From contig NZ_JABRPL010000004.1 in the NCBI RefSeq assembly GCF_013249015.1, positions 1-64,000 on the forward strand: a DNA stretch of 64,000 nt, read 5' to 3'. Both the position numbers and the translations under genes were made by a program. The notes under the pieces were generated by a model, which saw only the letters and a list, made by a program, of their open reading frames with translations, was not told the DNA's origin and made no database searches. Origin of the DNA: Rathayibacter agropyri. GTDB lineage: Bacteria > Actinomycetota > Actinomycetes > Actinomycetales > Microbacteriaceae. This document shows, piece by piece, positions 42,696 through 52,420 of this stretch (positions are counted from its first letter, which is position 1; each line of letters begins with the position of its first letter).

Positions 42696-43328
42696 ATGAA
42701 CGCGGATCAGACCCCCGGCGACGGGCAGGGGCTCGGTGAGGAGCACGACGTCGTGCCGCCTCCCGTGCAGGAGCAGGACGGCATCGGGATCGACGAGTTG
42801 AGCGACTACCTCGACCGCGGCCGTTCTCCCTACGATCCGGTGATCGAGGAGTCCCCCGAGCACCGTCGCACTCTGCGCGCCCTCGAACGAGTCCGTGCGC
42901 TCTCGGGCGCGCTCATCGATGATGACGCCGCGCGACTACCGGCCCCTGAGGCGAGCTGGTTCGGCTCGATCCTCGCCCAGGCGCGGAGGGAGGCCCGCGC
43001 GGGCCGCGATATCCCTTTCGCGAGCATGCAGCCGGACATGTCGCTGACCATCACCGAGGGGGCGGTCCGCGGCCTCGTCCGCGAGGCGGGCGACAGCGTC
43101 CCGGGCGTCCTCGTCGGCCGCTGCCGACTCGTCGGCGACATCGACGTCGGCGCAGAGGTAGTGGTGGAGGTGACGATCTCGGTCTTCTGGGGCATCCCGA
43201 TCGCCGAGGCCGCTCAGCAGGTCCGTGAGCGCGTGCACACGCGGCTGCTCACCCAGACCGAGCTGCGGGTCTCGACCATCGACGTCCGCGTCGAGGACGT
43301 CTATCTTCCCGAGGCGGAGGAATCGTGA
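42696..43328 (+). CDS. Asp23-like protein following the sigma factor
   Basis: This 210-residue protein has an acidic N-terminal half (1-75) containing DELSDYLDRGRSPYDPVIE, a pattern reminiscent of the anti-sigma or receptor-binding part of zinc-free regulators, and a C-terminal Asp23-like domain (about 105-205: SLTITEGAVRGLVREAGDSVPG). The ATG at 42696 is preferred over one further upstream because it has GAGGGAG before it. It overlaps the next gene by four bases. A role in controlling the sigma factor is inference only. Confidence 0.72.
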   Translation: MNADQTPGDGQGLGEEHDVVPPPVQEQDGIGIDELSDYLDRGRSPYDPVIEESPEHRRTLRALERVRALSGALIDDDAARLPAPEASWFGSILAQARREARAGRDIPFASMQPDMSLTITEGAVRGLVREAGDSVPGVLVGRCRLVGDIDVGAEVVVEVTISVFWGIPIAEAAQQVRERVHTRLLTQTELRVSTIDVRVEDVYLPEAEES

Positions 43329-43702
43329 GCCCGCGACCGCCCGCTGCGCCGGGCCCGACGGCGGCGCTCGCCGCCGAGCTGCGCCTGCTCGATGGAGTGG
43401 CGACCCTGGTGCCGGTGCGGCCGGAGGTACGCGACGTCCTCGCCCAGGCGGCCTCCGCGCTGAGTGCGCGGGGTCTCGCGATCGAGGCCCTCGGCAGGGC
43501 GAGCGGCGGCACGCCAGCCGAGCCGGTGCTGGTGCGGATCGTGGGCGAGGAGGTGTCGGTCTCGGTGGATGTGGGCGTGACAGCCGATGCCTCGGCTCCC
43601 GATGTCGCCCGTGCGGTGGGAGCGGCCGTGCGCGAGTGGTGCCGTCGCGAGCATCCGCTGCTGCACCCCCGCGTGGCCGTGCGGATCGCCGCCGTCGACT
43701 AG
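43325..43702 (+). CDS. Small unknown protein of the sigma/Asp23 operon
   Basis: This 125-residue soluble protein begins MSPRPPAAPGPTAALAAELR and holds VRIVGEEVSVSVDVGVTAD then ARAVGAAVREWCRREHPLL. The strand-helix pattern is that of Asp23-type domains, but the similarity is weak. The GTG start overlaps the preceding stop. It is the last gene of the operon, ending 7 bases from the convergent ribokinase-like gene. Confidence 0.65.
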   Translation: MSPRPPAAPGPTAALAAELRLLDGVATLVPVRPEVRDVLAQAASALSARGLAIEALGRASGGTPAEPVLVRIVGEEVSVSVDVGVTADASAPDVARAVGAAVREWCRREHPLLHPRVAVRIAAVD

Positions 43703-43709
43703 GGCGCGC

Positions 43710-44654
43710 TCAGCGGACGCGGTCGTCGGCGCGCTCCGCGAGAAACGCCTCCGTCTCGGCGGCCGTGGGGGCCGAGACAGCCGCTCCGTGCCGCGTGACG
43801 GAGATCGCGGCTGCCGCACTCGCCCACCGCACGAGCGCTCTCAGGGGCTCCGGATCATCATGGCGAACCCCGGTTGCCGCCAGGCGCGCGGCGAAGGCGC
43901 CGCAGAAGGTGTCGCCGGCGCCTGTGGTGTCGACCGCCTCCACCCGGAACGCCGGAGCGCGCGCGGGCTCGCGCCCGCGGATCGCGACGACCACGCCGTC
44001 CGACCCCAGGGTGACGAGCACGAGCGGGACGAGCGCGGTGAGCGCAGCGGCAAGCGCGTCGTCGCTCTGCGCGGCGATCCCGCAATCAGAGGCGAGCTCG
44101 CGTGCCTCGTGCTCGTTCACGATCAGCACATCGAGCGCGTCCAGCAGCTCCGCGGGCAGCGGTCTGATGGGAGCGGCGTTCAGGATCGACACCGTGCCGG
44201 CCGCGCGGGCGGTGCGTGCCGCCTCCGTCACACTCGCCAGCGGGATCTCGAGTTGCAGCAGGAGCGCGTCGGCGGCGGCCACCAGGCTTTTTTCCTCAGC
44301 GGTGAGGCGGAGCAGGGCGGTGTTGGCTCCGGAGTCGACGACAATCGCGTTCTCGCCGCGTTCGTCGACCGTGATGTGGGCAGTGCCGGTGCGTAGGTCG
44401 CCGCGCCGGGCGTGCAGCGTCAGCGGTTCGTTGCCGAGCACGCCCGCGAGTTCGTCACCCGCCGCGTCTCGGCCCAGGCTGGTGACGAACGCGGTGCCTG
44501 GCTCGGTGCGCGCCGCGGCAACCGCCTGGTTGAGGCCCTTGCCGCCGGGGAATGCGCGGGAATCACGCGCGAGAACGGTCTCGCCCGGAGCCGGGATGCG
44601 CACGACGCGGTGCACGTGGTCGAGGTTGGTGCTGCCGAGGACGAGGAGTGGCAT
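43710..44654 (-). CDS. Ribokinase-type PfkB-family sugar kinase
   Basis: This 314-residue kinase has GGKGLNQAVA (PfkB signature 1 region, substrate binding) and DTTGAGDTFCGAFAARL (signature 2, with catalytic Asp and anion hole GAGD). NLDHVHRV near the N terminus is the sugar-contact segment. It phosphorylates ribose or a related sugar; specificity for ribose is likely but not proven. A TACCGT box lies 7 bases before the ATG, diverging from the aldo/keto reductase promoter. Confidence 0.88.
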   Translation of the reverse strand: MPLLVLGSTNLDHVHRVVRIPAPGETVLARDSRAFPGGKGLNQAVAAARTEPGTAFVTSLGRDAAGDELAGVLGNEPLTLHARRGDLRTGTAHITVDERGENAIVVDSGANTALLRLTAEEKSLVAAADALLLQLEIPLASVTEAARTARAAGTVSILNAAPIRPLPAELLDALDVLIVNEHEARELASDCGIAAQSDDALAAALTALVPLVLVTLGSDGVVVAIRGREPARAPAFRVEAVDTTGAGDTFCGAFAARLAATGVRHDDPEPLRALVRWASAAAAISVTRHGAAVSAPTAAETEAFLAERADDRVR

Positions 44655-44661
44655 GCCCTCG

Positions 44662-44713
44662 ACGGTAGGGCATGCGCAAGGGGGTCCGCCGCGTCTGGGG
44701 CCGCGCCTACGGT
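44662..44713. promoter_or_regulatory. Divergent leaderless-type promoters for the sugar kinase and aldo/keto reductase
   Basis: TACCGT on the minus strand (44667-44662) lies 7 bases before the kinase ATG, and TACGGT on the plus strand (44708-44713) lies 6 bases before the reductase ATG at 44720. Confidence 0.5.
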
Positions 44714-44719
44714 AAAGGC

Positions 44720-45706
44720 ATGGACACTCGAATCCTCGGCCGCACTGGCGCGCCCGTCTCCGTCGTCGGCCTCGGAACCTGGCAGCTCGGTGCCGACTGG
44801 GGGGATGTCGCCGAGGGCGACGCCCTCGCCGTGCTCGACGCTGCGGTGGAGTCGGGCGTCACTCTGTTCGACACCGCCGACGTGTACGGCGACGGCCGCA
44901 GTGAGCGCACGATCGGCGCCTACCGCGCCGCGCACCCCGACGCCCACGTCTTCGTGGCCACCAAGATGGGCCGCCGCGCGGAGCAGATTCCCGCGAACTA
45001 CGTCCTCGACAACTTCCGCGCATGGACCGACCGCTCCCGCGCCAACCTCGGCGTCGACACCCTCGACCTCGTTCAGCTGCACTGCCCGCCCACCTCCGTC
45101 TACTCCGACGACGCCGTTTACGACGCGCTCGACACCCTCGTCGCGGACGGCGCGATTGCCCACTACGGAGTCTCGGTCGAGCGCACGGAGGAGGCGCTCG
45201 CCGCGATCGCCCGGCCGAACGTCGCGAGCGTCCAGATCATCCTGAACGCGTTCCGGCTCAAGCCGCTCGATGAGGTGCTGCCGGCGGCTCGGGAGGCGGG
45301 TGTCGGCATCCTGGCGCGTGTCCCGCTCGCCTCCGGTCTGCTCAGCGGGCGCTACACGACCGAGACGGCGTTTGCTCCGGACGATCACCGCAGCTACAAC
45401 CGCGACGGCTCGGCCTTCGACGTCGGCGAGACGTTCTCGGGCGTCGACTTCGCGACCGGAGTCGAGGCCGCGCAGGAGTTCTCGCGCCTCGCGGACGACC
45501 ACGGCCTCGCTCCCGCCGCGGCGGCCCTCGCCTGGATCATTCAGCAAGACGGCGTCACCTCGGTGATCCCCGGCGCCCGCTCGCCCGAGCAGGCCCGTGC
45601 CAACGCAGCCGCCGCCTCCGCTGCGCCCCTCGGCCCCGCCTTCATGGAGGCGGTCACCGCCCTCTACGACACGCACTTCCGCCCCACCATCCACCCCCGC
45701 TGGTAA
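44720..45706 (+). CDS. Aldo/keto reductase
   Basis: This 328-residue (beta/alpha)8 oxidoreductase uses NADPH to reduce aldehydes or ketones. The catalytic tetrad is visible: Asp and Tyr in FDTADVYGDGRSE, Lys in VATKMG and His in VQLHCPP. NADPH-binding sequence VIPGARSPEQARANA is near the C terminus. Substrate unknown. The ATG at 44720 follows a TACGGT box and an AAAGG that might serve as ribosome site. It is single, ending 14 bases before cassette B. Confidence 0.9.
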   Translation: MDTRILGRTGAPVSVVGLGTWQLGADWGDVAEGDALAVLDAAVESGVTLFDTADVYGDGRSERTIGAYRAAHPDAHVFVATKMGRRAEQIPANYVLDNFRAWTDRSRANLGVDTLDLVQLHCPPTSVYSDDAVYDALDTLVADGAIAHYGVSVERTEEALAAIARPNVASVQIILNAFRLKPLDEVLPAAREAGVGILARVPLASGLLSGRYTTETAFAPDDHRSYNRDGSAFDVGETFSGVDFATGVEAAQEFSRLADDHGLAPAAAALAWIIQQDGVTSVIPGARSPEQARANAAAASAAPLGPAFMEAVTALYDTHFRPTIHPRW

Positions 45707-45720
45707 CAGCACCGCTGCTG

Positions 45721-45774
45721 ACTCGCCCGAGAAGGCTCGTTCTCCCGCCCGAGAACGAGCCTTCTCCGGCGAGT
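45721..45774. repeat. Upstream hairpin of DUF559 cassette B
   Basis: Arms GAGAAGGCTCGTTCTC (45729-45744) and its complement (45751-45766) extend by one mismatch and seven more pairs (45721-45727 with 45768-45774), leaving a 6-base loop. It lies between the reductase stop and the DUF559 start. Confidence 0.88.
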
Positions 45775-45833
45775 GAGCGAGAGGCTGTGGAGAGTTCGAG
45801 CGGAGAAAGGGGCGCGGGCGCCAGCATGGGCGC

Positions 45834-46685
45834 GTGCAGAAGGATGTGTTCAGGGTGGCGGAGGGGTCCGCGGCGGGGCTGTCGCGGGCGGCAATGCGCA
45901 GGATCGACGCGCCGGTCTACGGGATGCGATCGATCACTCCCGCCGTGACGCTGGTGGATCGCTGCTCAGCGCTCCTTGCCCGGCTGGGCGGTCACGCGTT
46001 CGTCTGCGGACCGACCGCGGCGCTGCTCTGGGGTGCGCCCCTTGATCGCCACTGGGAGGAGCGCACTGCACTCGACGTCGCCGTTGAGGCGCCGGCTCGC
46101 GCGCCGCACGCTACCGGGATCGCTGGACGCTCCGTTCGCCTCGGGCCCGGGGACGTCCTCGACGGACGGCGCGGGCGCCTCACCGGTCCCGCTCGCACCT
46201 GGTGCGACCTGGGTGCGGTCCTGCCGCTTGCCGATCTCGTGGCCGTTGGCGACTTCCTCCTGCACGCGAGGCTGATCGACGGGGCTGGCCTGAAGGCCGC
46301 GGTCGAGCGCTACCCCGGTCGCCGGGGGCTGCGCCTGCTCCGCACCGCGCTCGCGCTCCTCGACGGGCGGGCCGAGTCTCGCCCGGAGTCGCTGGTGCGG
46401 GTCGCGCTGGTGCTCGCCGGGATTGCGGGCATCGAGGCGAACGTCGTGATCCGCGATGAGAAGGGCGGCTTCCTCGCCCGCGTCGACCTCTGCATCGCCT
46501 GGGCGCGGGTGGTGATCGAGTATCACGGCGACTACCACCGGGTCGAGAAGGGCCGCTGGCGTCGAGACCGCGCCCGCGCCGGGCGCCTCCGGGCCGCGGG
46601 ATGGAACGTCATCGAACTCACCGGCGACGACCTCACCGATCTCCCCGCGGTCGTCGCCGCCGTTCGTGCGGCGCTCCGGCCCTGA
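45834..46685 (+). CDS. DUF559 endonuclease-like protein (cassette B), Vsr-fold C terminus
   Basis: This 283-residue protein is homologous to the one at 29580: winged-helix-like N terminus, a middle segment TGPARTWCDLGAVLPLADLV matching TGAASTWIALAPMLSDRDLL of the first, and a C-terminal PD-(D/E)XK domain with E185 (SRPESLVR), D218 (ARVDLC) and E229 (IEYHGDYH). The GTG start at 45834 follows CAGCAT by 6 bases. The gene lies between convergent neighbours and is bracketed by two hairpins of almost identical sequence. Its function is unknown. Confidence 0.8.
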   Translation: MQKDVFRVAEGSAAGLSRAAMRRIDAPVYGMRSITPAVTLVDRCSALLARLGGHAFVCGPTAALLWGAPLDRHWEERTALDVAVEAPARAPHATGIAGRSVRLGPGDVLDGRRGRLTGPARTWCDLGAVLPLADLVAVGDFLLHARLIDGAGLKAAVERYPGRRGLRLLRTALALLDGRAESRPESLVRVALVLAGIAGIEANVVIRDEKGGFLARVDLCIAWARVVIEYHGDYHRVEKGRWRRDRARAGRLRAAGWNVIELTGDDLTDLPAVVAAVRAALRP

Positions 46686-46686
46686 A

Positions 46687-46736
46687 TCGCCCGAGAAGGC
46701 TCGTTCTCGATGCGGAGAACGAGCCTTCTCGGGCGA
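46687..46736. repeat. Downstream hairpin of DUF559 cassette B
   Basis: A perfect 22-bp stem (inner arm GAGAAGGCTCGTTCTC at 46693-46708) with a 6-base loop, starting 2 bases after the stop codon. 21 bases of its left arm are identical to the upstream hairpin. Confidence 0.9.
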
Positions 46737-46747
46737 CTGAGCGCGGG

Positions 46748-48370
<1,623 letters not shown>

Positions 48371-48377
48371 GCCGTCC

Positions 48378-48423
48378 ATAGTGGCAGTCGGCCCGCTCCA
48401 GGGGTACTGGGGCTGGCTAGGCT
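48378..48423. promoter_or_regulatory. Divergent leaderless-type promoters of pgm and pheA
   Basis: CACTAT on the minus strand (48383-48378) lies 7 bases before the pgm ATG, and TAGGCT on the plus strand (48418-48423) lies 6 bases before the pheA ATG. Confidence 0.5.
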
Positions 48424-48429
48424 TGCGCC

Positions 48430-49389
48430 ATGCTCGACAGTGCCCCCGCGACCCGTGCCTACAGCTATCTCGGGCCGAGCGGCACGTTCACCGAGGCGGC
48501 GCTCGCGCAGGTCCCGGAGGCGCGCGGACAGCTCTGGCGCAGCGTCGCGAACGTGGGCGAGGCGCTCGCCGACCTCGTCTCGGGCCGGAGCATCGGCGCC
48601 GTCATCGCGATCGAGAACTCGGTCGAGGGCGGAGTGACGGCCACGCAGGACGCGCTCGCCCGGATCCCGGGGCTGCGCATCGTCGGCGAGTACCTCGTCC
48701 CGGTGTCGTTCATCCTGGTTGGCCGCCCTGGCACGCGCCTCGAGGACGTGCGCACGGTCGCCGCGCATCCCGTTGCTTACGGTCAGTGCCGGGTGTGGCT
48801 CGATCGCGAGATCCCCAGCCACGAGCACCTGCCCGCCTCGAGCAACGTCCAGGCCACCGTCGACCTCCTCAGCGGATCGCCCGCGCAGGCCGCCATCGCG
48901 CCGCCAGGCATCGCCGCGCACCACGACGTCGCCGTGCTCGCCGAGCGGATCGGCGACAATCCGAACGCGGTCACCCGCTTCGTGCACGTTTCGCGCTCGC
49001 GGGTGCTGCCCGAGCCGACAGGAGCCGACAAGACCAGCGTGATCGCCGAGTTGCCGGCCGACGAGCCGGGCTCCCTGCTCGACATGCTCGAGCAGTTCGC
49101 GACCCGCGGAGTGAACCTGAGCACCATCCAGTCGCGGCCGATCGGCGACGCCATGGGCCGCTATCGCTTCGTCATCGACCTCGACGGCCACGTGCAGGAC
49201 GAGCGGGTGGCGGACGCTCTGATGGGCCTGCGCCGCTTCAGCCCCAAGGTCGTCTTCCTCGGCTCCTACCCGCGCGCCGACCGCCGGCCCGTTACTCCGG
49301 TGCGACGCTACGACGACGAGGTGTTCGTGGAGGCTCGCGATTGGCTGCGCGGCATCCTCTCTCACGAGCCGGAGGTCGACGATGACTGA
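48430..49389 (+). CDS. pheA: Prephenate dehydratase
   Basis: This 319-residue enzyme converts prephenate to phenylpyruvate for phenylalanine synthesis. The N-terminal catalytic domain starts YLGPSGTFTEAAL and contains IENSVEGGVTAT and the ESGAA/GIAA-type helix near 165. The C-terminal ACT domain (about 200-280: DEPGSLLDMLEQFATRGVNLSTIQSRP) binds phenylalanine for feedback control. It overlaps the next gene by eight bases. Confidence 0.93.
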   Translation: MLDSAPATRAYSYLGPSGTFTEAALAQVPEARGQLWRSVANVGEALADLVSGRSIGAVIAIENSVEGGVTATQDALARIPGLRIVGEYLVPVSFILVGRPGTRLEDVRTVAAHPVAYGQCRVWLDREIPSHEHLPASSNVQATVDLLSGSPAQAAIAPPGIAAHHDVAVLAERIGDNPNAVTRFVHVSRSRVLPEPTGADKTSVIAELPADEPGSLLDMLEQFATRGVNLSTIQSRPIGDAMGRYRFVIDLDGHVQDERVADALMGLRRFSPKVVFLGSYPRADRRPVTPVRRYDDEVFVEARDWLRGILSHEPEVDDD

Positions 49390-50068
49390 GGACGCCGAGC
49401 GGATCGATCCGCGCTATGACCCCGCTTTCCAGCGCGGATTCTCGGGGGGTGTGGGGCGGCTGCGCGAGGACGAGCGGGCCTTCGCCCGGCCCGGGACGGG
49501 CGCCGCTCCCGCGGTCCCACCGAGTGCTGCGGGCAGTCCCGAGGGGACGCGCTCCCGGTGGAGGCGACGGTCCGTGGAGCGGGCGCCGCTGGTGCAGGAG
49601 CCGGGCGATCGGACCCCGGCAGGGCAGGCGCCCACCGAAGCGCCTCCTGCCCACACCACCACTCCCGAACTTCCTCGTGAGGCTCCGCTCTTGCGTAACC
49701 CGTGGCTGCTCGTACTGCTGCTGGCCGGCCTCGCGGGGACGATCCTCGGTCTCGCACTGCTCTGGACCGGCTACTCGTCCCCGCCACCGCCGTACTACGG
49801 CGACTCGGACGTCCCGTCGCCCGCGTGGATCCGGCGCCAGCTTCTGTATTACTCCTGCATCCCGCTGCTCGGCTGCTTGCCCGCCGCGCTGCTTCTCGCC
49901 GTCGGCGTGGCCGCGCTGCGCTGGACGGGCGCTTCGGTGCGGCGCCGCGGGGAGGAGGGGCCGCAGCTCCTCGATGCACAGGCCCGGTTGGGGGAGGCTC
50001 AGGCTTCGGAGCCTCAGACTCCGACGCCTCAGACTCCTGACGCGCCGAAGAGGAGACCGAGCAGGTAG
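49382..50068 (+). CDS. Two-helix membrane protein of unknown function
   Basis: This 228-residue protein has a hydrophilic N terminus beginning with DPRYDPAFQRGFSGG, a basic/Pro-rich region (45-100), two membrane helices (about 106-130 and 150-178) separated by a Pro-rich external loop, and a low-complexity Thr/Pro/Gln tail. The start overlaps the pheA stop by eight bases, suggesting coupling, but a link to phenylalanine synthesis is not implied. It overlaps the end of the convergent VIT-family gene by 40 bases. Confidence 0.7.
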   Translation: MTEDAERIDPRYDPAFQRGFSGGVGRLREDERAFARPGTGAAPAVPPSAAGSPEGTRSRWRRRSVERAPLVQEPGDRTPAGQAPTEAPPAHTTTPELPREAPLLRNPWLLVLLLAGLAGTILGLALLWTGYSSPPPPYYGDSDVPSPAWIRRQLLYYSCIPLLGCLPAALLLAVGVAALRWTGASVRRRGEEGPQLLDAQARLGEAQASEPQTPTPQTPDAPKRRPSR

Positions 50069-51126
50069 GTCACCAGGGCGGCGCCGTAGCCGATCCCGAG
50101 TTGGCGGAGTGCGCGTGCCAGGGGCGGCGCCCCCGAGAGCAGGCCGACCACGGCCCCGGTCGCCAGTAGCGCAATACCGACCAGGACGCAGGCGACGACC
50201 ACAGCTGCCAGACCCGAGAGCCCGATCAAGTAGGGCAACACCGGGATGATCGCGCCCGAGGCGAAGAAGCAGAAACTTGAGAGCGCCGCGCCCATGCCGG
50301 TGCCGACCGACTCGTGCTCGTCGATGTCGGGATCCACCGCTGCTCCGCCGAGCGTAATCGGCGACGTGACCGCGCCCCCGCGCAGGCCGGTGAAAACGGA
50401 GGCGGCGCGCGCATTCGCCTGCTCCTGCGTCATTCCCCTGGCCCGGTAGACCAGTGCGAGCTCGTTCGCATCGACGTCGAGGTCGGGCACGATGCGGTTG
50501 GCATCGAGGTCGGGGCTTGACGCCGAGAGCAGCTCGCGCTGCGAGCGCACCGACACGAACTCCCCGGCGCCCATCGAGAGAGCTCCCGCGAGCAGTCCGG
50601 CGATGCCGGTGAGCAGGACGACGCTGGTGCCCACTCCGCTCGCCCCGACCCCGAGCACCAGCGCGAGGTTCGAGACCAGGCCGTCATTCGCGCCGAAGAC
50701 CGCGGCACGGAACGTGCCCGAGAGGCGCGAGCGTCCGCGCTCGGCAAGTCCGCGGACCACCTCGCCGTGGATCCGCTCGTCGGCCGCCATCGCCTCGGTT
50801 GCGTCGTCGTCGTCGGCGTAGGGAGAGCGTGCCTCGGCGCGCTGGATCAGCGCGAGCACGAAGACCGAGCCGAAACGACGGGTGAGAAAGCCCAGGAGGC
50901 GCGTGCGCAGATCGGGATGCGGCACCGGGTCGGCCGCCGGACCGAGCAATTCGCGCCAGTGCTCCTCGTGGCGTCCCTCGGCGACGGCGAGGGCGAGCAG
51001 GATCTCGCGCTCCTCACCCGACCGGCGGCCGGCCAGATCGCGGTAGACCGCCGCCTCGGCGAGTTCGTCGGCGAGGTAGCGGCGCCAGCGACGCACCTGG
51101 GCGGGGCTGGGGTGAGTGGTCGCCAT
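50029..51126 (-). CDS. Ferritin-like and VIT1/CCC1-family Fe/Mn transporter
   Basis: This 365-residue protein joins an N-terminal rubrerythrin-like domain (about 10-115; metal ligands in DELAEAAVYRDLA and AVAEGRHEEHWRELL) to a VIT1/CCC1 membrane domain (about 140-360). VIT signatures are FGANDGLVSNLALVLGV and MGAGEFVSVRSQREL. Members of this fused type sense or bind iron in the cytosol and move Fe2+ or Mn2+ across the membrane. The ATG at 51126 has AGGAG 6 bases upstream. The last codons overlap a gene on the other strand. Confidence 0.9.
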   Translation of the reverse strand: MATTHPSPAQVRRWRRYLADELAEAAVYRDLAGRRSGEEREILLALAVAEGRHEEHWRELLGPAADPVPHPDLRTRLLGFLTRRFGSVFVLALIQRAEARSPYADDDDATEAMAADERIHGEVVRGLAERGRSRLSGTFRAAVFGANDGLVSNLALVLGVGASGVGTSVVLLTGIAGLLAGALSMGAGEFVSVRSQRELLSASSPDLDANRIVPDLDVDANELALVYRARGMTQEQANARAASVFTGLRGGAVTSPITLGGAAVDPDIDEHESVGTGMGAALSSFCFFASGAIIPVLPYLIGLSGLAAVVVACVLVGIALLATGAVVGLLSGAPPLARALRQLGIGYGAALVTYLLGLLFGASGV

Positions 51127-51449
51127 GCGATCTCCTGGGGTAGGCCCGCCGACCCGCGCGAGAGGACCGGTCAGGACGTGCGTCGACTGACCGAAGGTCT
51201 CGTTCGCCTCAGCCGCTCGGGCCGGGGTGGAGCGCCGGGCCCGGATCATCCCGGACCAGCATGTCGACGCGCCTCGTCGTCCGCTTGACGGACGGTGGGA
51301 ACTACTCCCCTTCGCGCGACCCACCGTAGCCGAGATCGCGTGGGGGCGGGGGCGCCCGCGGAGGTCGGCGGCGTCCGTGGATCAGCGGTGTGCCGGAGTC
51401 GCTTCCCCTGCCCGTTCGGCGCTCCAGCCCGTTCGGCGCTCCAGCCCGC
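51127..51449. other. Intergenic region with tandem repeats
   Basis: 323 bases lie between the VIT-type gene and the enoyl-CoA hydratase-like gene. It holds two copies of the 17-base GCCCGTTCGGCGCTCCA (51410-51426 and 51427-51443). Short open frames are present on both strands, but none is convincing. Confidence 0.5.
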
Positions 51450-51460
51450 TCAGCGCGACG
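51410..51460. repeat. 17-bp tandem repeat reaching the stop of the enoyl-CoA hydratase-like gene
   Basis: Two identical units GCCCGTTCGGCGCTCCA are followed at 51444-51460 by a diverged third unit (12 of 17 identical) that contains the stop codon and last residues of the hydratase-like gene. Confidence 0.75.
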
Positions 51461-52265
51461 CCGCGGCTCGGGAGGCTCGGCGGAGTTGGCGCTCGTGCTC
51501 CGCGTCGAGCAGCGTGCGGGTGGCGGGGATGCCGAGGAACTCGACCAGGATCCCGGTCTCCTCCTCAATGCGCTCCGCGCGGTCGAGCGGATCGGAGCGC
51601 AACAGGCGACGGGCGGCTGCGGCGACGTGTGCGGGTTTGGCGGCGAGCGCCCGCACGCGCTCGCCCACGCGGCCGACGAGGTCGGCGCGCGGCACGATCT
51701 CGGTCACGAGCTGCCACTCCAGTGCCTCGACCGCGCGGACCGGACGACCCGAGAGCACGAAGTCGAGCGCACGGCGGCGGCCGATCGCGCGGGGGAGAGC
51801 AGCGGTGACGCCGACGTCCGGGACCAGGCCGACGTCTCCGTAGGCGCTGAGGAACAGCGCGGCCGGAGTGGCGACGACGATGTCCGCGGCGAGCGCGAAG
51901 GCGATCCCGGCTCCGGCTGTCATGCCGTCGATCGCGCAGACCACGACGGCGCTGCCGTCCTCGAGGAGGCGGATGACCTCGGCCGTCGTGGTCGCCAGAT
52001 CGCGGAGGTAGTCGCCGGGCCGGTCGGCGCCCATGATCGCCGAAATGTCGCCGCCGGTGCAGAATGCGCGGCCGGTCGCGGCGATCACGATGACGGAGCA
52101 GCCGGGATCGGCATCAAGGTCGGCGACGGTGCGCAGCAGCAGGCGGGCGGTGCCGAGGTCGATGGCGTTCAGCGCGTCGGGGCGGTCGAGCGTGATCCTG
52201 GCGACGGAGCCGTCGCGCTCGAGTACGACGCCGGGCGACGCGTCGGTGAGAACGGTGGAGTGCAT
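51450..52265 (-). CDS. Enoyl-CoA hydratase/isomerase family protein
   Basis: This 271-residue crotonase-fold protein has the oxyanion-hole segment VIAATGRAFCTGGDISAIMG and the second loop VCAIDGMTAGAGIAFALAADIVVA. In classical hydratases two Glu residues are catalytic; the second position here is in SAYGDVGLVPDVGVT (Asp/Gly variant), so the exact reaction (hydration, isomerisation or other) is uncertain. GAAGG lies 7 bases before the ATG. The end of the gene is part of a tandem repeat. Confidence 0.85.
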   Translation of the reverse strand: MHSTVLTDASPGVVLERDGSVARITLDRPDALNAIDLGTARLLLRTVADLDADPGCSVIVIAATGRAFCTGGDISAIMGADRPGDYLRDLATTTAEVIRLLEDGSAVVVCAIDGMTAGAGIAFALAADIVVATPAALFLSAYGDVGLVPDVGVTAALPRAIGRRRALDFVLSGRPVRAVEALEWQLVTEIVPRADLVGRVGERVRALAAKPAHVAAAARRLLRSDPLDRAERIEEETGILVEFLGIPATRTLLDAEHERQLRRASRAAASR

Positions 52266-52408
52266 GGGGTGCCTTCGGGGGAGCAGGACAGTTGACGGGG
52301 GTCTTGAGAGACATTCGCAGGCCTGCCTGTGATCGGATGGCCACCCACGGCCGATGCTCAGCCGCGATGGCAGGATTGCCTGAGCCGCGTCCGCTCGCGG
52401 GCCTCCCC

Positions 52409-52414
52409 TAAACT
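52409..52414 (+). promoter_or_regulatory. Leaderless-type -10 element of serS
   Basis: TAAACT ends 6 bases before the GTG at 52421. Confidence 0.5.
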
Positions 52415-52420
52415 GCTCGG

